From the NCBI RefSeq assembly GCF_022532105.1, contig NZ_CP092832.1, forward strand, positions 806,001 through 870,000: a stretch of DNA of 64,000 bases, written 5' to 3'. The notes under the pieces were generated by a model, which was given only the letters and a program-made list of their open reading frames with translations, did not search any database and had not been told where the DNA came from. The translations under genes were made by a program, and so were the position numbers. The DNA is from Flavobacterium sp. HJ-32-4. Lineage in GTDB: Bacteria > Bacteroidota > Bacteroidia > Flavobacteriales > Flavobacteriaceae. The stretch's first letter is position 1, and each line of letters opens with the position of its first letter. Shown in pieces: positions 51,503 through 60,494 of this stretch.

Positions 51503-54500
51503 CTATTTTGTTATTACAATGGTTGTTTTGATATCGTCAAATTCTATTTCCGTTCCGCCCGCGGCCTCCCCGAATGTCAGGGCTTCCGTGAGTGTTTCCG
51601 ACATAATGTAGGCCTCATTCTCCCGCACCGCCGTTTCCAGCGCCTCGTTGTGACCCAACGTCACGCGAATCTTATCGGTGACCTCGAAGCCAGAGTCTTT
51701 CCGGATGTTCTGGATGCGGTTGACGAGTTCCCTTGCCATTCCCTCGTTCCGCAGTTGGGGCGTTACCGTAATGTCGAGCGCCACCGTCAGTCCATTCGCG
51801 TTGGCAACCAGCCAGCCTTCGATGTCCTGCGAGGTGATTTCCACATCGTCGGAAGTTAAAATTACAGTATTTCCCGAAATAACAAGCGGCAATTGCCCGT
51901 TGCGCTCGAGTTCCGCAATCTGCTCCTGCGACAGGGTTTGTATCTCTTTGGAAATCAACCCCATGTCTTTTCCGAAACGCGGACCCAAGGTCCGGAAATT
52001 CGGTTTGATCTGCTTGACCAGGATGCCCGAAGCATCGTCCAGCAGCTCTACTTCCTTCACGTTTACCTCTGCCTTGATGAGGTCTGAAACCGCCTCGACT
52101 TCAGCGCGCTGCACTGCGTCAAGTACCGGAATCATTACCTTTCTAAGCGGTTGGCGTACCTTGATCATCTCTTTCTTCCGCAGCGACAGCACCAGGCTTG
52201 AAATCGTCTGGGCCTTAGCCATTTTACTCTCGAGTGTTTTATCAACAAAGTTTTCGACAGCCTGCGGGAAATCCGCCAGGTGTACACTCTCAAACGCGTC
52301 TTTTCCCGTTACATTGTTCAGGTCGCGATAAAGCGTTTCCATATAGAACGGCGCGATCGGGGCGCCGAGTTTCGCTACGGTTTCCAGGCACGTATATAGT
52401 GTCTGGTAGGCCGCGATTTTGTCTTGCCCGTACTCGCCCTTCCAGAAACGGCGACGGCACAGACGCACATACCAGTTCGACAGGTTTTCCTGCACGAAAT
52501 CCGAGATGGCACGCGCCGCTTTAGTCGGTTCGTAATCGGCGTAGAAACCGTCCACATCCCGCACCAGCGAGTGCAGTTCCGATAAAATCCAGCGGTCGAT
52601 TTCCGGGCGTTCCGCCAACGGCACTTCCGCTTCCGCATACGAGAACCCGTCGATGTTCGCATAGAGCGCGAAAAACGAATAGGTGTTATAGAGCGTACCG
52701 AAGAACTTCCGGCGGACTTCCGCCACGCCTTCGATATCGAATTTCAAATTGTCCCACGGGTTGGCATTACAAATCATATACCAACGCGTCGCATCCGGTC
52801 CGTATTCCGCCAGGGTCGCAAACGGATCGACGGCGTTGCCGAGGCGTTTCGACATCTTCTGCCCGTTTTTGTCGAGCACGAGTCCGTTCGACACCACGTT
52901 CTTGTACGCCACCGAATCAAACACCAGCGTGCCGATCGCGTGCAGCGTATAGAACCAACCGCGCGTCTGGTCAACCCCTTCCGCGATGAAATCGGCCGGG
53001 AAGTCGGTGCTGTTGTCGATCTTGTCTTTGTTCTCAAACGGATAGTGCCACTGCGCATACGGCATCGCACCCGAATCGAACCACACGTCGATGAGGTCGG
53101 CTTCGCGCTTCATCGGTTTGCCCGACGGCGACACCAGCGTGATCGCGTCGACGATGTTCTTGTGGAGGTCGACTTTTTTATAGTTCTCGGCGCTCATGTC
53201 ACCGGCTACGAAGCCCGCGAACGGGTTGTCCTGCTGGTGGCCGGCGGCGATGGATTTCTCGATTTCGGTATACAGCTCTTCAACCGATCCGATCAGGATT
53301 TCTTCCGATTTGTCTTCCGTCCGCCAGATCGGCAATGGGATGCCCCAATAGCGCGAACGCGACAGGTTCCAATCGTTGGCATTTTTGAGCCAGTTTCCGA
53401 AACGCCCTTCTCCGGTCGCTTTCGGTTTCCAGTTGATGGTGTCGTTGAGGTCGAACATCCGTTCTTTCACCTCACTCATCCGGATGAACCACGAATCGAG
53501 CGGGTAATAGAGCAGCGGTTCGTCGGTGCGCCACGAGTGTGGGTAGCTGTGCACGTATTTCTCGACCTTGAAGGCCTTGTTTTCTTCTTTAAGGCGGATA
53601 GCGATCTCGACGTCGACCGATTTATCCGGCGCCGTGCCCGCCTCGTAGTATTCGTTCTTGACGTATTTTCCGGCCAGGTCGCCCATATGCGAGGTGAATT
53701 TCCCTTGCAGGTCGACCAGCGGCACCGGGTTTCCGTATGCATCCAGCACGAGCATCGGCGGTACTTCCGGAGTCGCCTCTTTCGCCACCTTGGCATCATC
53801 GGCACCAAAAGTCGGCGCGGTATGCACGATACCGGTACCGTCTTCCGTGGTGACGAAATCACCCGAGATCACGCGGAAGGCGTTTTCCGGATTTTGGTAG
53901 GGAAGGGCGTAGGGCAGTAATTGTTCGTAACGGATGCCCACGGCGTCGATGCCCTTAAATTCTGTCAGGATGCGGAACGGAATCGATTTGCTTCCTTCGG
54001 TGAATTGTTCGAAATCGGCGTCTTCGGTCGATTCGAAGTAGTTTTTCCCAAACTGTTTCCCGACGAGGTTCTTCGCCAGCACCACGTTGATGGGGGCGAA
54101 GGTATAGGGGTTAAAGGTCTTCACCAGCACATAGTCGATTTTCGGGCCGACGGTCAGTGCGGTGTTCGACGGCAGCGTCCAGGGCGTGGTCGTCCAGGCC
54201 AGGAAGTGCACGTCGCCGAAGCCTTGCAGGAAGTCGGGCAGCGTATCAGCCAGGGCTTTGAACTGCGCCACGATGGTCGTATCCGTCACATCGCGGTAGG
54301 CGCCGGGCTGGTTGACCTCGTGCGAGGAGAGTCCGGTGCCCGCTTTAGGCGAATACGGCTGTATGGTATAGCCTTTATACAAAAGGCCTTTGTCGTAGAT
54401 TTGTTTGAGCAGCCACCACACCGTCTCCATGTATTTCGGCTCGTAGGTGACATACGGGTCGTCCATATCCACCCAATAGCCCATTTTTTCGGTGAGGTCG

Positions 54501-54901
54501 TTCCACACGTCGGTATAGCGCATGACGGTGCGTTTGCACGCCTCGTTGTATTCGGCGATCGAGATTTTCTTGCCGATATCCTCTTTGGTGATGCCCAGTT
54601 CTTTTTCGGTGCCCAGTTCCACGGGGAGTCCGTGCGTATCCCAGCCCGCTTTGCGTTTCACCTGGAAGCCCTTCTGCGTTTTATAGCGGCAGAAAATATC
54701 CTTGATGGCGCGTGCCATGACGTGGTGGATACCCGGCAGGCCATTGGCCGACGGCGGCCCTTCGAAAAACACATAGGGCGGTTGTCCGTCGCGGGTAGAA
54801 ACACTTTTGGCGAAGATGTTTTGGTCTTTCCAGAAAGCCAGTACGTCGTCAGCGGTTTTGGGCAGGTCAAGCCCGTCATATTCAGGGAACTTCACACTCA
54901 T
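51503..54901 (-). CDS. ileS: Isoleucyl-tRNA synthetase
   Basis: Class I synthetase of 1132 residues. The HIGH-type motif appears as GLPGIHHVMAR (HHVM form) near residue 55, the KMSKS loop as GQKMSKRLGNAVDP, and the editing domain (roughly 200-420) is present. Length and the lack of the C-terminal zinc ribbon are usual for the eukaryote-like IleRS type found in many Bacteroidota, a type often tolerant of mupirocin. The minus-strand TACATTCG (54927-54934) may be its -7 box. Heads the ileS-dksA-lspA-cyclo-ligase operon. Confidence 0.96.
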   Translation of the reverse strand: MSVKFPEYDGLDLPKTADDVLAFWKDQNIFAKSVSTRDGQPPYVFFEGPPSANGLPGIHHVMARAIKDIFCRYKTQKGFQVKRKAGWDTHGLPVELGTEKELGITKEDIGKKISIAEYNEACKRTVMRYTDVWNDLTEKMGYWVDMDDPYVTYEPKYMETVWWLLKQIYDKGLLYKGYTIQPYSPKAGTGLSSHEVNQPGAYRDVTDTTIVAQFKALADTLPDFLQGFGDVHFLAWTTTPWTLPSNTALTVGPKIDYVLVKTFNPYTFAPINVVLAKNLVGKQFGKNYFESTEDADFEQFTEGSKSIPFRILTEFKGIDAVGIRYEQLLPYALPYQNPENAFRVISGDFVTTEDGTGIVHTAPTFGADDAKVAKEATPEVPPMLVLDAYGNPVPLVDLQGKFTSHMGDLAGKYVKNEYYEAGTAPDKSVDVEIAIRLKEENKAFKVEKYVHSYPHSWRTDEPLLYYPLDSWFIRMSEVKERMFDLNDTINWKPKATGEGRFGNWLKNANDWNLSRSRYWGIPLPIWRTEDKSEEILIGSVEELYTEIEKSIAAGHQQDNPFAGFVAGDMSAENYKKVDLHKNIVDAITLVSPSGKPMKREADLIDVWFDSGAMPYAQWHYPFENKDKIDNSTDFPADFIAEGVDQTRGWFYTLHAIGTLVFDSVAYKNVVSNGLVLDKNGQKMSKRLGNAVDPFATLAEYGPDATRWYMICNANPWDNLKFDIEGVAEVRRKFFGTLYNTYSFFALYANIDGFSYAEAEVPLAERPEIDRWILSELHSLVRDVDGFYADYEPTKAARAISDFVQENLSNWYVRLCRRRFWKGEYGQDKIAAYQTLYTCLETVAKLGAPIAPFYMETLYRDLNNVTGKDAFESVHLADFPQAVENFVDKTLESKMAKAQTISSLVLSLRKKEMIKVRQPLRKVMIPVLDAVQRAEVEAVSDLIKAEVNVKEVELLDDASGILVKQIKPNFRTLGPRFGKDMGLISKEIQTLSQEQIAELERNGQLPLVISGNTVILTSDDVEITSQDIEGWLVANANGLTVALDITVTPQLRNEGMARELVNRIQNIRKDSGFEVTDKIRVTLGHNEALETAVRENEAYIMSETLTEALTFGEAAGGTEIEFDDIKTTIVITK

Positions 54902-54974
54902 GGGAGGCGTTTATTTAAAGCGCCTGCGAATGTAAGGATTTTTTGTGTGAATGTGGTGTTAAGGGGGGGGCGTG

Positions 54975-55065
54975 AAGTCAGATACATTTGCGCAGCTTCG
55001 TTTCCATAATAACGATCGACGTATTGAAGTTAAAATGGGCGCAAAGTCAGAGACATTTGCGCAGC
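54975..55065. repeat. Direct repeat pair with TTTGCGC core at the left island edge
   Basis: Two 22-base copies of AAGTCAGA-x-ACATTTGCGCAGC (54975-54996 and 55044-55065, one mismatch, 69 bases apart). The second lies in a 28-base element GCGCAAAGTCAGAGAC...GCGCAGCG (55039-55066) that recurs, inverted and with six mismatches, at 62712-62739. The 212-base gap between ileS and the island holds no gene. Confidence 0.7.
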
Positions 55066-55113
55066 GTAGGGTTTGATGGGAGAGTTTGCGGAGCGGGGGG
55101 AGGGGAAACTCAA

Positions 55114-56538
55114 TCACAGATATAGTACGCCCGCACGATTTACGTGACTACCAAGTTTCAACTGAATATCTGATAGGAGTTGCTGTCGTAATTTGAAATT
55201 AGAAAATTTCTTTCTCATAATTAGCTCTGAAACTGAGTGCAAGAAGCGAAAATCAAAAATCAATAAATAGTTAATACCATTGATGTTTATTTTAGGATCT
55301 GCAATATAATTGAAAGCGCTGTTTCTGTTTACTGTATTTTCATGTATTTCGGGAAGGAACAATCCTGGCAACATTCTGCAACAAGGCATTTTGCTTTGAG
55401 CATAATCACAAATGGGCGATATATTCAATTCAATCTTTAGAGAATCATTAATTATTTGTTGCCTTTGGTCCCGATACTCTTCTTTTAAAATGTCATTCAG
55501 AATAACGTTATAATTCCTCTTAAACTCAGATTTCCTGAAATCAATATCCCGTTTTTCTTGCTCGAACGCCTTTTCTGCTTTTTGTACAGCAGCGGCTTTT
55601 TTGTCCGCGGGAATTTTGTGGTTATTGTTTATTGCTTCAACTTTTTGACTTGCGATGCGCAGTTCTTCGTTTAACACCTCATCTATGAAAAAAATGCATC
55701 CGGGTATATTGGCGACGAACGTTTTTTCAGATACGAGTAGCTTTTTATTGATGGTTGGAACAAACGCATCGGGGGTATCATGTGTGTTTGATATTACATC
55801 TTTAAAGTGTTCTTTTTCAGCATCAACCTTATAAGAAATGACGCTTTCAATAGAATCAATAAGTGTATGATTCAACGTGTAATAAGAATTTTTTATTTGT
55901 TCTAGTTCTTGAGCCCCTGAAATTTCTTTCCCGCCGTATGCGTAAGCTAATTTGTGAAGGATGAATTTTGCGGTATCATCCCATTGAGTGTCTTTTGTAA
56001 TAAATCCGGTAAAGGCATTCACAAGATGCCCCGCTGAATCATTTACGAGATTTTCCCAGAATGAAAAGACTTTTAAGATGTGGAAATCCTCGGCGTTTGC
56101 GGCAAATTGTTCAACAATGTAATCAATTGTTTTGTTTACGTCTGCCAATGCATCACTTTTGCGTAGTGACATCTTTAATATAGGTTTATAATCAGACAAT
56201 TCATTATCAAAGGCATCATCGATAATTTTTCGATAAGTATCTTCCTTTGTACTCCAATATACTAGTATATAATTGGCTTTTTTTTCCAGCACCCTGGCTA
56301 ACCTTGCGCCGATTGACGAAATGATATTTGCCGCATTAGCACTTCCGTCAGAAACGAGTTCAAGATCTAAAAAGACCAAACGAACGTTCGTGATTGGCTT
56401 CTCTGGAAGGTCATCACCCCCTTCATCCCGGTAATACAAATAAGGAACACCGTTTTTTGATAAAGCCCCGAGTAAATTTTCCACTTGCTCGTACTTGTCA
56501 TCAAAAACTGCAACTTTACCATTAGTAGGAAGAATCAT
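55114..56538 (-). CDS. Receiver-domain protein with unknown C-terminal effector region
   Basis: Protein of 474 residues, no signal peptide or membrane helix. Residues about 7-140 look like a response-regulator receiver: acidic pair Asp13-Asp14 in VAVFDDKYEQ, phospho-acceptor Asp58 in LVFLDLELVSDG, a Ser/Thr after strand four (YWSTKED) and a Lys after strand five (ILKMSLRK). Then come helical regions, including a charged coiled coil around 300-350, and a conserved-looking Cys-rich patch SPICDYAQSKMPCCR near residue 385-400. No output DNA-binding domain is recognisable. It follows the GHKL gene by eight bases and is AT-rich. I infer it is the phosphorylation target or partner of the GHKL protein; the effector activity is unknown. 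Confidence 0.65.
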   Translation of the reverse strand: MILPTNGKVAVFDDKYEQVENLLGALSKNGVPYLYYRDEGGDDLPEKPITNVRLVFLDLELVSDGSANAANIISSIGARLARVLEKKANYILVYWSTKEDTYRKIIDDAFDNELSDYKPILKMSLRKSDALADVNKTIDYIVEQFAANAEDFHILKVFSFWENLVNDSAGHLVNAFTGFITKDTQWDDTAKFILHKLAYAYGGKEISGAQELEQIKNSYYTLNHTLIDSIESVISYKVDAEKEHFKDVISNTHDTPDAFVPTINKKLLVSEKTFVANIPGCIFFIDEVLNEELRIASQKVEAINNNHKIPADKKAAAVQKAEKAFEQEKRDIDFRKSEFKRNYNVILNDILKEEYRDQRQQIINDSLKIELNISPICDYAQSKMPCCRMLPGLFLPEIHENTVNRNSAFNYIADPKININGINYLLIFDFRFLHSVSELIMRKKFSNFKLRQQLLSDIQLKLGSHVNRAGVLYL

Positions 56539-56546
56539 AAATGAAT

Positions 56547-58712
56547 TTATTTGTTAAGTCTCAACACGACAACTGCCCCGTTCTGAAACTCTTCTTCTAG
56601 GTTGTACTCGCCATGTTCGGGAAATATAATCTGTCCCTTTTGCGCCTTCATAACTTCACTAACGATATGCAGTCCGAGGCCCATCCCGTTGGGTTTGTCA
56701 CTAACAAAAGGACGCGTTAATTGATGAGTGGGTAATCCAAACCCAAAGCCATTGTCGGCAATTATTATATCCACGTAAGAATTTCTGTCTACAAAATCAA
56801 TTAAAATTCTTTTAGAAAAAGTCTGATCTTGGATAGAGAGTTTTTTGGATTTTCGTTCTAGCCAATATATAGAATTGTCCACAATGTTTACAATTGCGCC
56901 TAGCATTAGTCGCTTACTACATTTGACTGATATTGGAGTATGATTTAGATATTTACGGTTTATGCTGACATCATGAGCTCGAAGCCTAAATTCTATATTA
57001 AATATTGCGCCTTTAATTATCTTGCTAATTTCTTCCGAATCACTTTTTGCCTGACGAAATAAATCGCTATAATTTTCAATTAAATTATCTAAATGCGTAA
57101 TAAGATTTAATATCGATTCTGGAACTTCCTCCTCCTGTATTAGATGATTGAGTTCTGCTATCACTTTTTGGACCTCGTGAATTCCTACCCCCATTGTTAA
57201 ACCGACTCCGGCGCTGGTAAGAAGTACCTCATTTATGTGATTATAATCTTCCTCTATTTTAAGTAAATGATTGTTGATTTGTTGTTTTACTGACTCATCC
57301 TCAACTTTACTCTCGACTAACTCTCTCAGCTTTACAAGATTATGTATTACAGGCTCCTGCTTCTCCGTCGGATTAACTTTTCTCCGAATAGAATCCTTAT
57401 CAATCTTTCTAAGGTTTTCTATTATATTGAGAGTATAAAGTAGCGCAGCACAGAAATCATTAAATGCGTCATTTTCAATAAAGCCTTCTCTATTAGTCTT
57501 TTCAATTAATGCTGAACTATTCTCCGTGTCGACGTCGATTACTCCCAAGATGATGTTATTGCTAATTCTCTTCGCCGGAACATTTATTCTACGAATGTCG
57601 AGATTTAGCCAGTCATTCCCTTTCTCGCCATATTCGTTGATTCTAATACCGTTTCGATAGACTCGTATGCCCCCTTGTTCATCCAGATATTCTTTAAGCA
57701 ATGATATTCCCTGATGGTTGCTTAGCTCTAATGTGTATTTATCACGATCGAAAATATATCCTTCAAAGTTCACTTCACCGATTGAAGTTGGATTTGTATC
57801 TGAGCCATAATTCTTTGATAGGTTCAGTATTTTTTCGACCTTTTTTCCTTTTATATTTTCAGTAACAACAATCGTTGATCGATCGGAAATGTAGTCATCT
57901 TTTTCAGTTAGAGTACGTTCTTGTATTCCTTTTAAGCTCTCCCAGGGTTTAAACTCATACAAAAACTCTTTTATCTCGTATCCAACTATTTTACATTTAA
58001 AATGCCATAACGAAAATTGATGAATATCTTCCCAAACGGGCATCCGATCGATTAAATCTTTATTATCTAGGTCAAGGTCAACTCTAAATCGCCCGGTTTT
58101 GTGAAAGGGCGAATTCAGAGTAAAGATCGCCCGATATAAATCTCTCACCATTTTCTTGTCCCAAATATTTCTGAGGCTTGAAATCGTTATTTTAGTACCG
58201 GTTTTAGTCCCACGAAAATACTCCGGATTCGTTCGCTCAAACACTTCGAATTTAGCATCCTTAAGATATTTATTCTTTGAAAACTCGTTCCAGTCTATTC
58301 TGACAACAACCTCATTTTTCCCTTCTCTTTTTGAAACAACTTCGATATTGTTCCCTAGCTTATGTACTCCAAAACGGCCTATGCCTTTCTCTCCAATAGG
58401 TAAACGGCCATATTTTTTTGTGCGAATTTTTTTTTGAAATATTTCTGCTTTATAATCACTACCAGGTTCTAGCCATACATTTTCTATGATTTCCATGTCC
58501 ATGCCCTCTCCCTCATCTAGAACTTCAATGTACCCCAATTTTGAATTGTCGATGTTCCTTAGTTTCACCTTACACCATCGCGAATCCGCATCGTAGGAAT
58601 TCTTTATTAATTCTAAAAGAGCAATGTTCTCGTTTTTAATTAGTTTGTCTCCTAATTGAAGGAGTAAACGAGCGCGAGGTTGGAAGAAATTTTTTTGGGA
58701 CTTTAAATCCAT
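56547..58712 (-). CDS. Dual GHKL ATPase: MutL/MORC-like head plus histidine-kinase-like tail
   Basis: Protein of 721 residues with two separate ATP-binding folds. The N-terminal one is Hsp90/MutL/MORC-like: ELIKNSYDAD (Glu34, Asn38), LDEGEGMD (66-72) and LPIGEKGIGRFG (104-115). A middle domain follows (about 180-420). The C-terminal one is histidine-kinase-like: NIVDNSIYWLE (Asn613), ADNGFGFG (652-659) and GMGLGLHI (676-683). Just before it, a helical segment contains GVGIHEVQKVIAEL, where His512 followed by Glu resembles a phospho-acceptor H-box. Its ATG follows directly on the stop of the methyltransferase gene (TAGATG), so translation is coupled. Visibly AT-rich (20 G/C in the 60 bases at 57001-57060). 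Related MORC/paraMORC ATPases were described with restriction-modification genes by Iyer, Abhiman and Aravind. Confidence 0.8.
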   Translation of the reverse strand: MDLKSQKNFFQPRARLLLQLGDKLIKNENIALLELIKNSYDADSRWCKVKLRNIDNSKLGYIEVLDEGEGMDMEIIENVWLEPGSDYKAEIFQKKIRTKKYGRLPIGEKGIGRFGVHKLGNNIEVVSKREGKNEVVVRIDWNEFSKNKYLKDAKFEVFERTNPEYFRGTKTGTKITISSLRNIWDKKMVRDLYRAIFTLNSPFHKTGRFRVDLDLDNKDLIDRMPVWEDIHQFSLWHFKCKIVGYEIKEFLYEFKPWESLKGIQERTLTEKDDYISDRSTIVVTENIKGKKVEKILNLSKNYGSDTNPTSIGEVNFEGYIFDRDKYTLELSNHQGISLLKEYLDEQGGIRVYRNGIRINEYGEKGNDWLNLDIRRINVPAKRISNNIILGVIDVDTENSSALIEKTNREGFIENDAFNDFCAALLYTLNIIENLRKIDKDSIRRKVNPTEKQEPVIHNLVKLRELVESKVEDESVKQQINNHLLKIEEDYNHINEVLLTSAGVGLTMGVGIHEVQKVIAELNHLIQEEEVPESILNLITHLDNLIENYSDLFRQAKSDSEEISKIIKGAIFNIEFRLRAHDVSINRKYLNHTPISVKCSKRLMLGAIVNIVDNSIYWLERKSKKLSIQDQTFSKRILIDFVDRNSYVDIIIADNGFGFGLPTHQLTRPFVSDKPNGMGLGLHIVSEVMKAQKGQIIFPEHGEYNLEEEFQNGAVVVLRLNK

Positions 58713-59972
58713 CTATAGTATATTGTGAATTGCTGCAGCTATTTTTCTCGCCATCAATGGAGGAACTGCATTTCCAATTTGTTTAAATGCTGCTGTCCTA
58801 TTCATTCCCTCCTTGACGCCTTCAAAAAAGTAATCATCCGGAAATGATTGCAAACGGGCAGCTTCTCTTACTGATATCGAACGGTTCTGTTCGAAATCAT
58901 TGTGAATATAATAATGACCATCTTTTGCAATATGCGCTACAACTGTATGCGAAGACCGCAGGTTATGGGCAACAACTTTGAATCGATCGGTAAAGGACGT
59001 ACGATTCACGTGAGTCTTCAATTTTTCAGGCAAATCATTATAGTTGAGCCTTTCCATCTTGGTTTCCCATTTGTCAACCGCGTATTTGTAAATTTCCTTG
59101 TCTTGATCGCTATGAGGTCTTGCAATGTGCTGCGTGACAAAGTCAAGTCCATTTCTGATGCGTGCTTCCGTCAAATACGTAGATGGTCGAGAGCTATAAT
59201 TTATAAATCTTTCTGAGCCTTCGCCCGCCTTCAACCTACTAAGGTCATTGAACACATCATTAACAAATGCAAACATGTTTGACGTCAGAGATTCGAGGTT
59301 AGGTAATAAGGGCACCAAGTCCTTTTTCCATCCTACGATGATAAGACGCCTGCGCTTTTGCAACACGCCAAAGTTCTCAGCATTTACCCTGAAGATTTCG
59401 ATCTCGTAGCCTTTCTTCGAAAAAAGTTTGCGCATATTCTCAAGATAAATGCCTTTTCCTGCGGATAATAGTCCAATTACGTTCTCAAAAACAAACATTT
59501 TTGGCTGGTAGCGTTCCAGAAAAGCGGCATACTGAACATAAAGGAAATTTCTGCTATCTCCTTTCATATTATCTTCAGATCTGGCCCTCCCGACAAGGGA
59601 ATAGGCTTGGCATGGCGGCCCTCCAACAATTAAATCAATTTCCTTCCTTTTTAGGTTAGAAATTTGGTTATCGATCTGTTTAAAAATATCGAGATTATTC
59701 TCCGGCCCGATACCTTTATTGATTATGCTCGTTGAAACTTCATTAGGTAAAAACCCGTATAACGTTTGGCGGCTTATCTCGCCTCGAAGGTATTCGCAAT
59801 AAGTACTAAAAGAATTGTTCTCTTTTAAATGGTGATAGGCCGCTCTTGTTTTTAAAGTAAAACAGGCAGCCGTATCTATTTCTACGTGGGCAACAGGGTT
59901 AAATCCTTGAGCCTTGAATCCTTCGGACAAACCTCCGGCTCCCGCAAATAAATCAATGTAATTAAAGCTCAT
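58713..59972 (-). CDS. DNA (cytosine-5) methyltransferase 1 of the island
   Basis: C5-cytosine methyltransferase of 419 residues with the full motif set: I (DLFAGAGGLSEGF, 7-19), IV (GGPPCQAYSLVGRAR, catalytic Cys121), VI (FENVIGL, 162-168), VIII (QKRRRLIIVGW) and X (QIGNAVPPLMARKIA). The target-recognition region spans about 230-350 and the sequence recognised cannot be read by eye. It heads the operon with the GHKL and receiver genes and lies divergent to the Vsr-like gene across 101 AT-rich bases in which I see no clean -7 box. Confidence 0.93.
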   Translation of the reverse strand: MSFNYIDLFAGAGGLSEGFKAQGFNPVAHVEIDTAACFTLKTRAAYHHLKENNSFSTYCEYLRGEISRQTLYGFLPNEVSTSIINKGIGPENNLDIFKQIDNQISNLKRKEIDLIVGGPPCQAYSLVGRARSEDNMKGDSRNFLYVQYAAFLERYQPKMFVFENVIGLLSAGKGIYLENMRKLFSKKGYEIEIFRVNAENFGVLQKRRRLIIVGWKKDLVPLLPNLESLTSNMFAFVNDVFNDLSRLKAGEGSERFINYSSRPSTYLTEARIRNGLDFVTQHIARPHSDQDKEIYKYAVDKWETKMERLNYNDLPEKLKTHVNRTSFTDRFKVVAHNLRSSHTVVAHIAKDGHYYIHNDFEQNRSISVREAARLQSFPDDYFFEGVKEGMNRTAAFKQIGNAVPPLMARKIAAAIHNIL

Positions 59973-60073
59973 TAATATAAGAAATTCTACGGAATTTTGT
60001 AAGTTTTGGCTAGTGTGTCAAATTTACCGATAAAATTCGCACTAATACAAAAAAAATTAATACCCTGCAAATC

Positions 60074-60448
60074 ATGGATGTGCATTCTCGTGAACAGAGG
60101 TCTAGAAATATGGCTGCGATAAAATCGTCAGGCACAAAGGCAGAAATTCAACTCGGAAGAGCCTTGTGGTCGCAGGGATATAGATATAGGAAGAATAATA
60201 AAACTGTTATCGGTAAACCTGATTTTACTTTCAAGAGACGAAGAATAGCGATTTTTGTAGATTCGGAGTTTTTTCACGGAAAAGACTTCCAGACGAAGAA
60301 GAAACCAAAAACAAATGCTGAGTTTTGGGATAAAAAGATAAAACGAAATATCGCTCGGGACCTCGAGGTAAATCGCTATTTGACCGAGCAGGGGGGATCG
60401 TACTACGATTCTGGTCCGCTGAAATTAAAAAGGACCTTACAGGTGTAA
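60074..60448 (+). CDS. Vsr-like very-short-patch repair endonuclease, C-terminal frameshift
   Basis: Nuclease of 124 residues as read, starting SREQRSRNMAAIKSSGTKAE as in Vsr. The catalytic Asp lies in GKPDFTF. The usual Vsr site FVHGCFWHGHxC is replaced by FVDSEFFHGKDF, so one His is kept and the zinc-binding Cys/His residues are absent, as in a zinc-free subgroup. After NRYLTEQG the frame breaks at a run of six G (60391-60396). In the next frame the protein would continue IVLRFWSAEIKKDLTGV and stop at 60483, giving about 136 residues, the normal Vsr length. Either one base is missing in this genome, the tract is phase variable, or the sequence is in error. Vsr enzymes repair T-G mismatches from deaminated 5mC and commonly accompany Dcm-type methyltransferases. 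Confidence 0.8.
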   Translation: MDVHSREQRSRNMAAIKSSGTKAEIQLGRALWSQGYRYRKNNKTVIGKPDFTFKRRRIAIFVDSEFFHGKDFQTKKKPKTNAEFWDKKIKRNIARDLEVNRYLTEQGGSYYDSGPLKLKRTLQV

Positions 60449-60494
60449 TAAACAAAATTGAACATCATCTTAGAAAAGTGTGACCGGAGTGGCT

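Noticed and set aside
52940..55009. Two long plus-strand frames antisense to ileS
   Set aside because: ileS is intact and conserved; the antisense products have no recognisable family features.
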